Shown one piece after another: positions 23,784 through 32,461 of a stretch of DNA of 46,030 nucleotides. The notes beneath the pieces are model-generated. The model saw only the letters and a list, made by a program, of their open reading frames with translations, ran no database searches and had not been told where the DNA came from. The stretch spans positions 1-46,030 of the forward strand of contig DBYI01000045.1 of assembly GCA_002310115.1 (NCBI GenBank). Direction: 5' to 3'. The DNA comes from Ruminococcus flavefaciens (GTDB lineage: Bacteria; Bacillota; Clostridia; Oscillospirales; Ruminococcaceae). Both the position numbers and the translations under genes were made by a program. Each line of letters starts with the position of its first letter. Position 1 is the stretch's first letter.

Positions 23784-26162
23784 TCATGGAGTATAATCGC
23801 TTCCACGATTGTTGTAAAGATCAACATAGCTTAATACTCTGTGCAGGTATGAACCACTTTGCACTCCGTTTTTCTCCGCATAATAAAGCAGATGTCTGAT
23901 ATAAAAAGTATGACCGTCGTTACGATAATACTCACGCTCACAAGCTGTTGCAAAGTCCAAATAGCCATATGCTGTATTGTTCTGAAGATTCTGAAGTGCT
24001 TTGCCTACACCTCTTTTAGCACATTCAAATCTTGATTCCAGATAAGTTCTATCATCGGCTTTTCCGACTTTTCCGCTTCCGCCTTCATGGTTGATCTTTT
24101 CACCATATATAGTATATGCTGAATGTGCAAAGGTGTCTGCTATAATATGCATGGATAGTCCATATATGAAACATCTTCTGTATCTTGATGCACGTTTCCT
24201 GTCTGCCTCAGTATTTAAACTATATTTATACTGTAATTTGCAATTATCATTTATTATTGAGGCATACGACTTGTCGCAGAATGTCGCGGAATTTTTTCCA
24301 AAACAGTTCTTGATTGCCAGATAATCACTGTCGCTTAAGCCTGGTATTGGATTGTTTCTGTCTGAATAGCTGTCTATATTTCCAGCGCCTTTTGCTATTC
24401 TTTGTACAAGCTGATAGCATCCTATATAGTTACATGCATTATAATAATAACCATGCCATTGAGGATGAGGTGTTGCTGTTTTCAGTGCATCTATAGTATC
24501 AGGATATACAGCGCCTAATTTTATTACCTTAACTTCATCGCTGGTCAGCTGTAAATTAGTGATTCCATTAGAAATTGTCGTCTCATGATCTGATTTGTTC
24601 CAAAGACCTTCGACATAATTTTCATCGTCACTGATGTTTTCAAATATATCTGCAGCTTCAGTATTTTCTGGAATTGTCATAACATATTCATCAGATTTTT
24701 CATTATCGAAAAACTCTTCAAAATCATCGTATATGCTTAATGCATAATCAGCATCTATAAGACCGCAATCATCGTTGTTTTCAATATTTTTTGCACTATA
24801 ATCGATCAACTGACGAATAAACTCACTTGATTTTGATGTATCCTTTTCCCAAAGAAGTGATGCAACACCAACTACATGAGGAACAGCTATACTTGTTCCG
24901 TGAGTAACAATAGTACCGCCAAAGAAACCAGCAGCCTTTATCTTTTCACCAGGAGCTGCAATTTCGAGTTCTTCACCTGTATTACTGAAATCACTTATCT
25001 GAGCTTCAGGATTAACAGAAGCAACTGCCATTACTTCATTAAATGCCGCAGGATATTCTACATCAGTTGCGTTATTGCCTGCTGCTCCGATCATAAGTAT
25101 TCCTGCATCATAAGCAGTTTTTACAGCCTGCTCAAGAGCTGCAGAATACCTGTTTGTACCAAAACTCATATTAATAATATCGATATCATTATCAATACAC
25201 CAGTAAATACCTTCAATTATCCTACTTATAGGCGCAGCATTATCTTTGTCCAAAACCTTTACCGAGTAGATCTCTGCATCAGGATTTATTCCGCGAACTC
25301 CGTCTTCACCATCACCTGCAATTATACTTGCAATTGATGTTCCGTGTCCTGTAAGGTCCTCAAACATAGGTGTTATCTGGTCTTCATCTGTAACTAAGCA
25401 AACAGAATCCGCTATATTAACATTACTAATGCGATCCACACCTGAATCAAGTATTGCAATCTTGACTTTATCCTGAGTCTCAATCTTTTCATTCAGTTCT
25501 TCAGCATTGATTGACTGAATGTTCCATTCATAATCATCATTTACTGAATAATTTTGGAGCGCCTGATTTTCCATGAACTCTGGATTACATATAAGTTCAG
25601 GATCATTCAAGATCTCCGTATCATTTATAAGTTCAATGTTATCCGTTAACTCGGAAATAGTTGCTGGTTCAGGCTTCTCTGTAAGTTCAGGCCTTACAAT
25701 AAATGCAGGCTTCTTCAGGAATTCAGTTTTTTTCGTATAAAAATTTTTTAGTAAGTTTTTTTCTTTTTCGATTCTTTTTCTGATACTAGGTTTAGTATTA
25801 TTGCTATTAACACTATTTGCAGAAACAATGAAGTCTTCTTCAACAGCAACAATATTATCATCGTTGATAATATTAATAGCCTCTTCTTCACTCATGTTTA
25901 CTACATACATCTCATGATCCGTATCCATGGTTTCAGTCATAAGTTGTTTTGATTCAATATCATCAGACAGTTCTTCATTGGTTACAACTATGTATTGATC
26001 ATCAACCGATTCACCATCCGAAATCAGTTCATTACAGGAACTTACATCAATGTAATCTCCATAGTTCTCCCAATTTTCAACTGCACCGTAGGTTATGCTG
26101 TTAGATAGCATAGTGGCAGTTAAAACCGAACTTAAAATTGTGGAATAAATTTTTTTGCTCAT
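23784..26162 (-). CDS. Secreted S8 subtilisin-like protease with an extra C-terminal His-rich helical domain
   Basis: 792 aa. Signal peptide 1-26. Residues ~55-113 form an I9-like propeptide (QYIVVTNEELSDDIES...IVAVEEDFIV), then a long Pro/Glu/Asn-rich spacer to ~220. Catalytic domain ~222-450 with complete machinery: D239 in AILDSGVD, H273 in GHGTSIASI, oxyanion N363 in AAGNN, S424 in HGTSIAVPH. Residues ~545-792 are unusual: two His near HPQWHGYYY, then GLSMHIIADTFAHSAY and INHEGG, resembling the Zn-binding HxxxD...H helices of phospholipase C / S1-P1 nuclease folds. Probably an operon with the lipoprotein gene 46 bases upstream. No dockerin or sortase signal. Protease firm; C-domain fold inferred. 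Confidence 0.88.
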   Translation of the reverse strand: MSKKIYSTILSSVLTATMLSNSITYGAVENWENYGDYIDVSSCNELISDGESVDDQYIVVTNEELSDDIESKQLMTETMDTDHEMYVVNMSEEEAINIINDDNIVAVEEDFIVSANSVNSNNTKPSIRKRIEKEKNLLKNFYTKKTEFLKKPAFIVRPELTEKPEPATISELTDNIELINDTEILNDPELICNPEFMENQALQNYSVNDDYEWNIQSINAEELNEKIETQDKVKIAILDSGVDRISNVNIADSVCLVTDEDQITPMFEDLTGHGTSIASIIAGDGEDGVRGINPDAEIYSVKVLDKDNAAPISRIIEGIYWCIDNDIDIINMSFGTNRYSAALEQAVKTAYDAGILMIGAAGNNATDVEYPAAFNEVMAVASVNPEAQISDFSNTGEELEIAAPGEKIKAAGFFGGTIVTHGTSIAVPHVVGVASLLWEKDTSKSSEFIRQLIDYSAKNIENNDDCGLIDADYALSIYDDFEEFFDNEKSDEYVMTIPENTEAADIFENISDDENYVEGLWNKSDHETTISNGITNLQLTSDEVKVIKLGAVYPDTIDALKTATPHPQWHGYYYNACNYIGCYQLVQRIAKGAGNIDSYSDRNNPIPGLSDSDYLAIKNCFGKNSATFCDKSYASIINDNCKLQYKYSLNTEADRKRASRYRRCFIYGLSMHIIADTFAHSAYTIYGEKINHEGGSGKVGKADDRTYLESRFECAKRGVGKALQNLQNNTAYGYLDFATACEREYYRNDGHTFYIRHLLYYAEKNGVQSGSYLHRVLSYVDLYNNRGSDYTP

Positions 26163-26208
26163 TAATTAGTGCATCCTTTCATCGTTTTATAGAATATATT
26201 TGATACGT

Positions 26209-27375
26209 TTAATTCTTGGTACTAATGCTTTTGAATTTATATAATAATGTTTTATCACTATCACATAAATCGGTTCCTAAAACCAATACACTATTATTAT
26301 CAAGAACTAAAACAGAATCAACTTCAACATTTTGTGGTATAGAATCAATATAATTTATAATGCTTTTGTAATTACCATTTTTATCTAAAGAAAAAAGCCC
26401 TATACTTGAACTCAAATATAATAAATCATCTCCATGTCCCGAAGAACCGGCAATCAAACATGCAGTTCTCGTATTACATCCAAAATCTTCACTGCGAACA
26501 CTAAGCATTTCATCTGATTCAAGTTTACCTTTATCATAGAAAATCATTTTTTCATACGGTTCATCGGTATCATAATCAGAACCGATGAAGCATAATCTGC
26601 CGTCTGAAGCAACTTTTTCAATACTCGGTCCGTAATACGGAATATAATTCTCTATTTGTCCTGCTATATCTCCGTTTTTATTTACAACATAGTAGGCTGT
26701 ATTTTTATCACCGTTTTTTACAGCCATAGCTGAAACGACTATTTTATCATCCCAGTAATCATTAATTTTAAGCCAATTCACAGGCATTTCAGGATCAAAA
26801 TCAATATTAATCTTGTTTTCTGATATAATTTCACCGTTTGTATTTAGTTCAAAAAGCTTATAGTTTACTTTTTTTGCCTTGCTGAAAAGATAATCTATAT
26901 GATCCTGAGGATAGTTTTCTTCAACGTCATTACCCGGATTTTTTCCTAATCCGTACTTAGGTTCAATGGCTGCAATAAAAAATTTTCCATATTTTGTTCC
27001 CAATACAGAATAGTATGCTGTTTCATTCAAATTCAGGTCAGGAGTAATTTCAGTAATGCTACTGTTCTGATCATCGGCAATATACAGCTTCTGATTAACT
27101 GCATCACCATATCCTGACGGATCTGAAATTACAAGGAAAAGATTGCCATTTAAAGGTGAAATCTCAGAAATATGCTCTATTTCACTTAAATAGCCTACCT
27201 CAGAAACTTCATACTCAGTGTCGGGGAGTTCCTCTAATTCCGAAGAGTCAACTGTCACCATATCAGTGATATCTGCTTCGGTCGTTTCTTCACTGATTTT
27301 TCCACATGAGATAAATGAGCTTGATATAACAGCGATTAATACAATACTTGCTAAAACTCTTACATATGTTTTCAT
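26209..27375 (-). CDS. Lipoprotein with beta-propeller-like repeats
   Basis: 388 aa. Signal peptide MKTYVRVLASIVLIAVISSS with lipobox FISC (C24), then an acidic Thr/Glu tether to ~60. The rest has repeating strand patterns typical of a propeller (GNLFLVISDPSG, YSVLGTKYGKFFIAA, DDLLYLSSSIGLFSLDKNG, SVLVLDNNSVLVLG). No catalytic motif. It resembles the N-terminal half that some clostridial solute-binding proteins carry, and a free solute-binding lipoprotein lies at 30106-31521; a link is inference. A consensus promoter is immediately upstream, and the subtilase gene follows after 46 bases, likely co-transcribed, suggesting a shared surface function. Confidence 0.78.
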   Translation of the reverse strand: MKTYVRVLASIVLIAVISSSFISCGKISEETTEADITDMVTVDSSELEELPDTEYEVSEVGYLSEIEHISEISPLNGNLFLVISDPSGYGDAVNQKLYIADDQNSSITEITPDLNLNETAYYSVLGTKYGKFFIAAIEPKYGLGKNPGNDVEENYPQDHIDYLFSKAKKVNYKLFELNTNGEIISENKINIDFDPEMPVNWLKINDYWDDKIVVSAMAVKNGDKNTAYYVVNKNGDIAGQIENYIPYYGPSIEKVASDGRLCFIGSDYDTDEPYEKMIFYDKGKLESDEMLSVRSEDFGCNTRTACLIAGSSGHGDDLLYLSSSIGLFSLDKNGNYKSIINYIDSIPQNVEVDSVLVLDNNSVLVLGTDLCDSDKTLLYKFKSISTKN

Positions 27376-27425
27376 AATTCATCACCTTTTGCATTCGGCT
27401 TCAAAAATTAAAGCTATTATCTTAT

Positions 27426-27454
27426 ATTATACACTAAAAAAACGATTTTGTCAA
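27426..27454 (-). promoter_or_regulatory. Consensus promoter of the lipoprotein-subtilase operon
   Basis: Perfect TTGACA (27454-27449), 17-base spacer, perfect TATAAT (27431-27426) on the minus strand, 50 bases before the ATG at 27375. Confidence 0.85.
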
Positions 27455-27502
27455 TTATATTTCCAATTTCAGATAAGTATGTTATTCTTATTATATACTA
27501 CA

Positions 27503-29416
27503 TCACAGATTACTGCTCTGCTTGATAAGAAGTTTCCTCAAAAGGCTCATATCAAACACATCAAGTATGTTATCTTCGTACAGGTCAGCTGCCTTCCAGT
27601 TTTTCAGTTCTGAATTCTGCACATTAAGCAGCCATTTCTGGAACGTTACAATATCCGATACATCGAATTTGCTATCTGCATTCACATCACCTTTGAGTAT
27701 GGTTTCAGTATTTGATAAATTGTAGTATTTATCATTTTCAAAGCAGTAGCTCCAGACAGTACCGTCTGTTTTAAGAAAATATGCGTATACTGATTTTCCA
27801 TCGCTGCTTTTCCTTGCAGCGATATATCTGTCCACATCAGCAATAGCAACTTTTTTTCCGTTATATTCCATGCAGAGGGTATTGTCATATGTAACATGAT
27901 AATTATAACTGCCGGAACTATCATACATATATAGATTTGAAAATTCAACTATAAATCTTCCTGCACTTTTATAGGATTCAGGCGCAGTTTCAGTTAATAT
28001 AGCTTTTATGGTAGTACCTGCTCTATAGGCAGTTCCGTCCGAAGTAATATGAACGCATCCGTATACTTTTCCGTCACTGTAATACTGATATCCCACATAA
28101 ACTACATCTTCAGCACGTTTTCTCACTGACGGTTCACTACCCACATGGCGGTTGATCTCCCACAAAACCTTGTCTTTATCAATAAAGAAATATCCATATG
28201 AATCCACCACATCTGTAATGCCGGTGGGAAATGCCTGATAACCAATAGTAGTTGAATCATTCTTTTTCAGTTCTATCTGTATTACCTCTCCGGTATCTGA
28301 GATGAATTCAAGCGATGAATGTTCAAGGAATCTGTCGAAGCCTTTGTAAATCAAATCAACTCTGTATTTACTATTTTCCTGACGAATTGAATAAACATAA
28401 CCGCTATCCGTAATACCCAAACCGCGTCCTATCTTTGTGAATTTCAAACCATCTGCGTTTATGAGCTTTTCACCGTTTACCTCAAGTGTACCATCCTGAT
28501 ACAGAATTGTTTCAATCGATATGAACTCACCGTTCTCATTATATGTGTAATCCATATCAAAATCAGCAACGTTTTCCGCTACCGGGATAAGTTTGCCGTC
28601 AGCCAGCTTATAAAGTGTTCCGTCCTTCAGCACCACCCTGTCCGCTTCGGAATAGATGTTTGAGCTATCAATTTTGGGCATTGCCTGACCTTCTACTGAA
28701 GGCAGGACTGTAGCAGTTGTCTCGCTTACATTTATGCTGCCCTTGTGTATTTCCACACCTTTAAGTTTAAAACTGTATTCCGTTGAGCCTGCTGATTTTC
28801 CAAAAACATCTGCATAACTATTGTTGATAGGATTATCTTTATAAATATCAAAGTCTGCAATGCTTGTATCTGAGATTCCGAGTGATATCTGATCATATGT
28901 AAACATTCCTGTAGGGGTTGCTCCGATAAGGGCAGCAAAGCCCACGGATGTATCTGCATCATGGAATTTCATTACCGCTATCTTCTGCTCGTCTGTAATC
29001 TGATCCATATCACTGATATAGAATTTCAGAAGATTCATATCCTTGACAAAGGAAATATCCATAACCTGCGGCATATCGTTTAATTGCAGTGCCTCTAAAT
29101 CCTTGAACTTGGTGAGAGGAGAAAAATCAGAGATATTGCCATTGGAAAAATACAGATATTTTGGGTTTTCCAGGCGTTCAAGAAAGTCAATAGACTCTAC
29201 TCCGTCAAGGCTAAGACATAACGATTTTGCAGCACGGTATTCCTCCTCTGTTACGATACCGTCTTTGTTGTTATCAATATAATCATCTTCAAGAAGTTGC
29301 TGATAAACAGATTCAGGCAAATCGGCCTTTTCAGGCTTGTCCGCTGCCAAAGACGCGAAAGATGTTGCTGACAGCGAAACAGAGAATCCCATTGCTAATG
29401 ATAATATCTTCTTCAT
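27503..29416 (-). CDS. Secreted EF-hand/LRR/dockerin protein
   Basis: 637 aa from ATG 29416, chosen for SD AAGGGGG and because it opens a clean signal peptide (MKKILSLAMGFSVSLSATSFASLAA); the longer frame adds 20 residues without a SD. Residues ~38-52 are an EF-hand-like loop (DNNKDGIVTEEEYRAA), followed by two or three leucine-rich repeats (~60-125: SLDGVESIDFLERLENPKYL; FKDLEALQLNDM). The central ~200-560 is a series of strand pairs (VLKDGTLYKLADGK, LYQDGTLEVNGEK, FLKTDGTVWSYCF) that looks like a propeller of the RCC1-like kind. A C-terminal dockerin at ~575-632 (GDVNADSKFDVSDIVTFQKW, LYEDNILDVFDM) has poor Ca ligands in loop two. Probably a cellulosomal binding protein; no catalytic motif. 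Confidence 0.85.
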   Translation of the reverse strand: MKKILSLAMGFSVSLSATSFASLAADKPEKADLPESVYQQLLEDDYIDNNKDGIVTEEEYRAAKSLCLSLDGVESIDFLERLENPKYLYFSNGNISDFSPLTKFKDLEALQLNDMPQVMDISFVKDMNLLKFYISDMDQITDEQKIAVMKFHDADTSVGFAALIGATPTGMFTYDQISLGISDTSIADFDIYKDNPINNSYADVFGKSAGSTEYSFKLKGVEIHKGSINVSETTATVLPSVEGQAMPKIDSSNIYSEADRVVLKDGTLYKLADGKLIPVAENVADFDMDYTYNENGEFISIETILYQDGTLEVNGEKLINADGLKFTKIGRGLGITDSGYVYSIRQENSKYRVDLIYKGFDRFLEHSSLEFISDTGEVIQIELKKNDSTTIGYQAFPTGITDVVDSYGYFFIDKDKVLWEINRHVGSEPSVRKRAEDVVYVGYQYYSDGKVYGCVHITSDGTAYRAGTTIKAILTETAPESYKSAGRFIVEFSNLYMYDSSGSYNYHVTYDNTLCMEYNGKKVAIADVDRYIAARKSSDGKSVYAYFLKTDGTVWSYCFENDKYYNLSNTETILKGDVNADSKFDVSDIVTFQKWLLNVQNSELKNWKAADLYEDNILDVFDMSLLRKLLIKQSSNL

Positions 29417-29476
29417 TGAGTATTCTACCCCCTTGTTAATTATATTCAAATGACTTAATATACTATGAAGTATCAT

Positions 29477-29996
29477 AAATAATATAATCTACAGTTTTAT
29501 TATACCACATGATAAAAGCGATTTCTATGAGAAATTGTAAATATTGGAACTCAGCAATCACCCATTACACTGTACAATAGATAATCTGTAGATCAGAGCT
29601 TACATTTTCAATCATTAGCACATGCATTTCCGTTTCGCTATGTAATAAAACTGATAGTAACTGTAGCAAATACAATACAGCTGAAAAGGACGGTATTATT
29701 GCTGTGGAATTCCCACATTCGCAGTTAGATTTTGTAGCTGGCATTATTGGCATTACATCCCTGAAATAGAAAGGTCAACTCATTTATAACAATTGTATTA
29801 TAAATGTAAAGAAGGACTGCAAATTTACAGTCCTTTGATTATTCCGAAGAAGATTATACTAATTGATGATACTATCCTGTATCACAATGCTCGCAACATA
29901 CTCACGCCGTTTAAGTAAGCTTCTCGCTCGACACCACCAGAGAATTAAACAAAAGAGCTAATCCGTATGTCCAACGATTGATTTAAGAATATGAGA
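29477..29996. other. Gap with a possible coding remnant and a hairpin
   Basis: On the plus strand a start-less frame ends with YNTAEKDGIIAVEFPHSQLDF and GIIGITSLK at TAG 29767-29769, and a hairpin AAGGACTG/CAGTCCTT (29812-29835) follows 42 bases later. The peptide looks real but no family is recognised; it may be the end of a truncated gene. Nothing else is supported. Confidence 0.3.
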
Positions 29997-30041
29997 TTAT
30001 ACTAGAAAAATAGCTATTATTCTTTTTAAAGATTTATTCAT
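29997..30041 (-). pseudogene. Aborted lipoprotein or secreted-protein start
   Basis: Minus strand: AAAGGAG, seven bases, then ATG (30041) encoding MNKSLKRIIAIFLV and TAA. An excellent SD followed by a basic, hydrophobic signal-peptide start that stops after 14 codons. It begins 64 bases behind the stop of the solute-binding gene, so it was probably the next gene of that operon before a deletion. Confidence 0.45.
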
Positions 30042-30105
30042 TGTAATTCTCCTTTGTATAGTATGTTAATTGAAGGGCGTTAAAATGAATAATATGATAA
30101 TTATT

Positions 30106-31521
30106 TTAAATCCTTTCACTTATAAGAATCTGCACCCTGTTTTGTATATTCGCTGCAATCTGATCTGAAGTCTTTTCATTTCTGAACATAGCAAATATCT
30201 CATCATTTATTATTTCTAAAATATCATCTTCCATACCAAAATTTAACTTATGGGTATTATTTATCAAGTCAACAAGTCTGTCATATTCTTTTTTTGTAAG
30301 ATATCTGTTTTCTGGTTCATCGCTTGGAAAAGAGACATTTGATTCATCATTTACTTTGGAATACTGATCTCTCCCCATATCCTCAAATGCTTTCTTATTT
30401 ATAGGGAAAGCATACTCTGACTCAATATTTTTATCCATGCTGAATCCATTATTATACTGGCAGTCGTAGGATATAAGCATACGAATAAATTCCCATGCAC
30501 CCTTTTGTTTTTCAGCTGATGATGATGCACATATAGCAACTTGGTTTAAAGGTCCTCCAAAATAAGAACCACTTTTATCATTTGAAGGATAACCTATAAA
30601 GTTTATATCATCAACAGAAGTCGAATAAAATAAACTATGGAATGACTTAAACCCATCAATTATACAATTATTAAGAAAAGCTGGTGACATAAAATCTATT
30701 TCTTCTTTAGTATCTGTATAATCGTCAAACGAATCCAAAAAATCAAGTATGTGTATAAATTCGTCAGAATCGTAATGACATTCCGCTTTATCATAATCTA
30801 TGAAACTGCTTAAAATACCGCGAAGCAGCGTGTAATACACATAATTTTTGGTCCTATGTCCGCTAATTGTTGAACCTTCTGGAGCCTTCTTCCAATGTTC
30901 CTTCATCTCTTCAAATGTCCAGCTTGTTTTTGTTCCAACATATTTTTTATTGCCCGAAAGAGTATCAATTGAAAAACTCAACGGCATATATCTTAATTCA
31001 TTATTAATTTCACAGGCTTGTAAAACATTTTCAAATAGTTCGCCTTTGATTATCAAATCATCATTATCCATAAAAGAATACAAATTTGTAAAAGCACTTT
31101 TTTCTGCAAGAATATGAAATCTTCCCTGATTTATAAAGGTATTAGGAACTATATCTAATACCCCGCCATTCATTATATCGAGAGTTAATTCTCGGTCCCA
31201 ATCAAGTATACCGTCAGTTGGTTGCCCCGTGTTAGCTGTTGGATCAAATCCTTCAGCGTAATCCTTTAAAACAATTTTATATCCATTATCTTTATCGTTG
31301 AACTCTTTGACTAAATCTCTACCTTTGCAGTAAAATGGATGATCTACCATTATTCCCATTGTTAAAACAACGTCTTCATCTGAACAATTTTGAAGAGCGT
31401 CTGTTTCTATTTTTACTTCAGAATTATCTTTTTCTTTATGTGACGTTATAGATGTTTTTGAACTGTTACAAGAAAAAAGTGAAAATACTGACAGAATACT
31501 TATTGCAATTATTTTTTTCAT
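30106..31521 (-). CDS. Extracellular solute-binding lipoprotein (ABC-type)
   Basis: 471 aa; ATG with AGGGAG SD. Signal peptide MKKIIAISILSVFSLFSC with lipobox LFSC (C18). The mature protein has the layout of family-1 binding proteins: DLVKEFNDKDNGYKIVLKDY at the start of lobe one, LDIMNGGVLDIVP (the usual LMAGDxPDI-like element), a hinge region, TSWTFEEMKEHWKKAP, and KQKGAWEFIRMLIS near the end. It should capture a sugar or peptide outside the cell, but no permease or ATPase gene is in the window. Homologues with an N-terminal propeller exist; here such a domain is encoded separately at 26209-27375. Confidence 0.85.
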   Translation of the reverse strand: MKKIIAISILSVFSLFSCNSSKTSITSHKEKDNSEVKIETDALQNCSDEDVVLTMGIMVDHPFYCKGRDLVKEFNDKDNGYKIVLKDYAEGFDPTANTGQPTDGILDWDRELTLDIMNGGVLDIVPNTFINQGRFHILAEKSAFTNLYSFMDNDDLIIKGELFENVLQACEINNELRYMPLSFSIDTLSGNKKYVGTKTSWTFEEMKEHWKKAPEGSTISGHRTKNYVYYTLLRGILSSFIDYDKAECHYDSDEFIHILDFLDSFDDYTDTKEEIDFMSPAFLNNCIIDGFKSFHSLFYSTSVDDINFIGYPSNDKSGSYFGGPLNQVAICASSSAEKQKGAWEFIRMLISYDCQYNNGFSMDKNIESEYAFPINKKAFEDMGRDQYSKVNDESNVSFPSDEPENRYLTKKEYDRLVDLINNTHKLNFGMEDDILEIINDEIFAMFRNEKTSDQIAANIQNRVQILISERI

Positions 31522-31633
31522 TATTATTCTCCCTATGATTAAATTGTTTTATTTATTATACATATTGAAATTAAAATTTGATGGTATGTGCATAGGTGTA
31601 GTGATAAATTAAAATAATATGATTAGTTGTTAA

Positions 31634-32032
31634 TTATAAAGTTAAGTTGAATATTTTTTTATTATACCACACTTTATATTTTGTGTCCAGTATGACATTT
31701 GCAAAGTCAAAGAGGTCAAAAAGCATGAAGATTTCTTGGGGAAGCCACAAATCCCCACTCGAAATCCTCCTGAATTTTACAAATAGAATGTCTTCAATCC
31801 TTTTAATATCATGTTCATTAGCCATGAGAAATCTCTTCAAAGGTTTACTCTCAAAAGCAGGATCATATTTTCTCATAAGAAGACAGAAACGCTTTAATAT
31901 AGCACCATTCTGTACAGCATTTCCTTTTTTGGCAGTCATCTTGTCTTCATTGAGCTGAACATCCAGCAACCAATGCTGTACCTCAACATTCCAATGTGAA
32001 AGCTTTATTTTGAGCATATTTTCTATTGACAT
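31634..32032 (-). pseudogene. ISAs1-type transposase C-terminal fragment
   Basis: 132 codons. HWNVEVQHWLLDVQLNEDK, then AKKGNAVQNGAILKRFCLL and RFLMANEHDIKRIEDIL match the tail of ISAs1-type DDE transposases as remembered (HW...E...HW.LDV.F.ED..........N). The catalytic N-terminal two thirds are missing and stops precede the ATG. After ~residue 85 the sequence changes character (RISSGDLWLPQEIFMLF), suggesting fusion to unrelated DNA. No inverted terminal repeats identified. Confidence 0.58.
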
Positions 32033-32281
32033 CTTTACAAAACTAGTTGTTACTAAAGCTCTTTACTGTTTTTTCGACACCATTTTCTAACTATACAGTT
32101 TTCTTATCAATCACACCGATTCTTGCTATAGTTCCATAAAAGGATTCCAAACCCAGTTTTTAAAAAAAGAATTGTTTTTTATCAAATGCATAGTCATCTT
32201 TTCATATCAACCATGTTCTTTTATCGTCCTTTCTGCTTTGTCTAGTTCCTAGAATTCTCCTTCTTTTTCAAGTTTTACTAT

Positions 32282-32315
32282 ACTGTATGAAAAGCTTGAA
32301 AACTTTTCATACAGT
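32282..32315. repeat. 13-bp perfect inverted repeat
   Basis: ACTGTATGAAAAG (32282-32294) and CTTTTCATACAGT (32303-32315) around an 8-base loop, no T tract. A second inverted pair, AGTGTCTA and TAGACACT, overlaps and follows it (from 32313). It lies between the transposase fragment and the surface-protein gene, in a stretch (32033-32427) with no gene. Possibly an element end or fold-back structure. Confidence 0.5.
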
Positions 32316-32427
32316 GTCTACTTGAATTCATTTTATCAGATCATAAGTGCTATGATAGACACTTTCTATTTGACACTTACCTTAGTTTTGCGGAATCAAG
32401 GAATTACAAATACCATGGATAATAATA

Positions 32428-32447
32428 AGGCCGACTGATGTCGGCCT
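32428..32447 (-). terminator. Terminator of the BspA-like gene
   Basis: AGGCCGAC/GTCGGCCT, 8-bp stem with TGAT loop, followed on the minus strand by TATTATTAT. It is 15 bases behind the stop at 32462. Confidence 0.75.
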
Positions 32448-32461
32448 CATTGTTTTCCATA

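Noticed and set aside
24876..25337. 153-codon plus-strand ORF
   Set aside because: Antisense to the catalytic domain of the subtilase; Cys/Ser/Asn-rich shadow.
30106..31521. Full ABC sugar transporter operon
   Set aside because: Only the binding protein is present; no permease or ATPase gene is found on either side.
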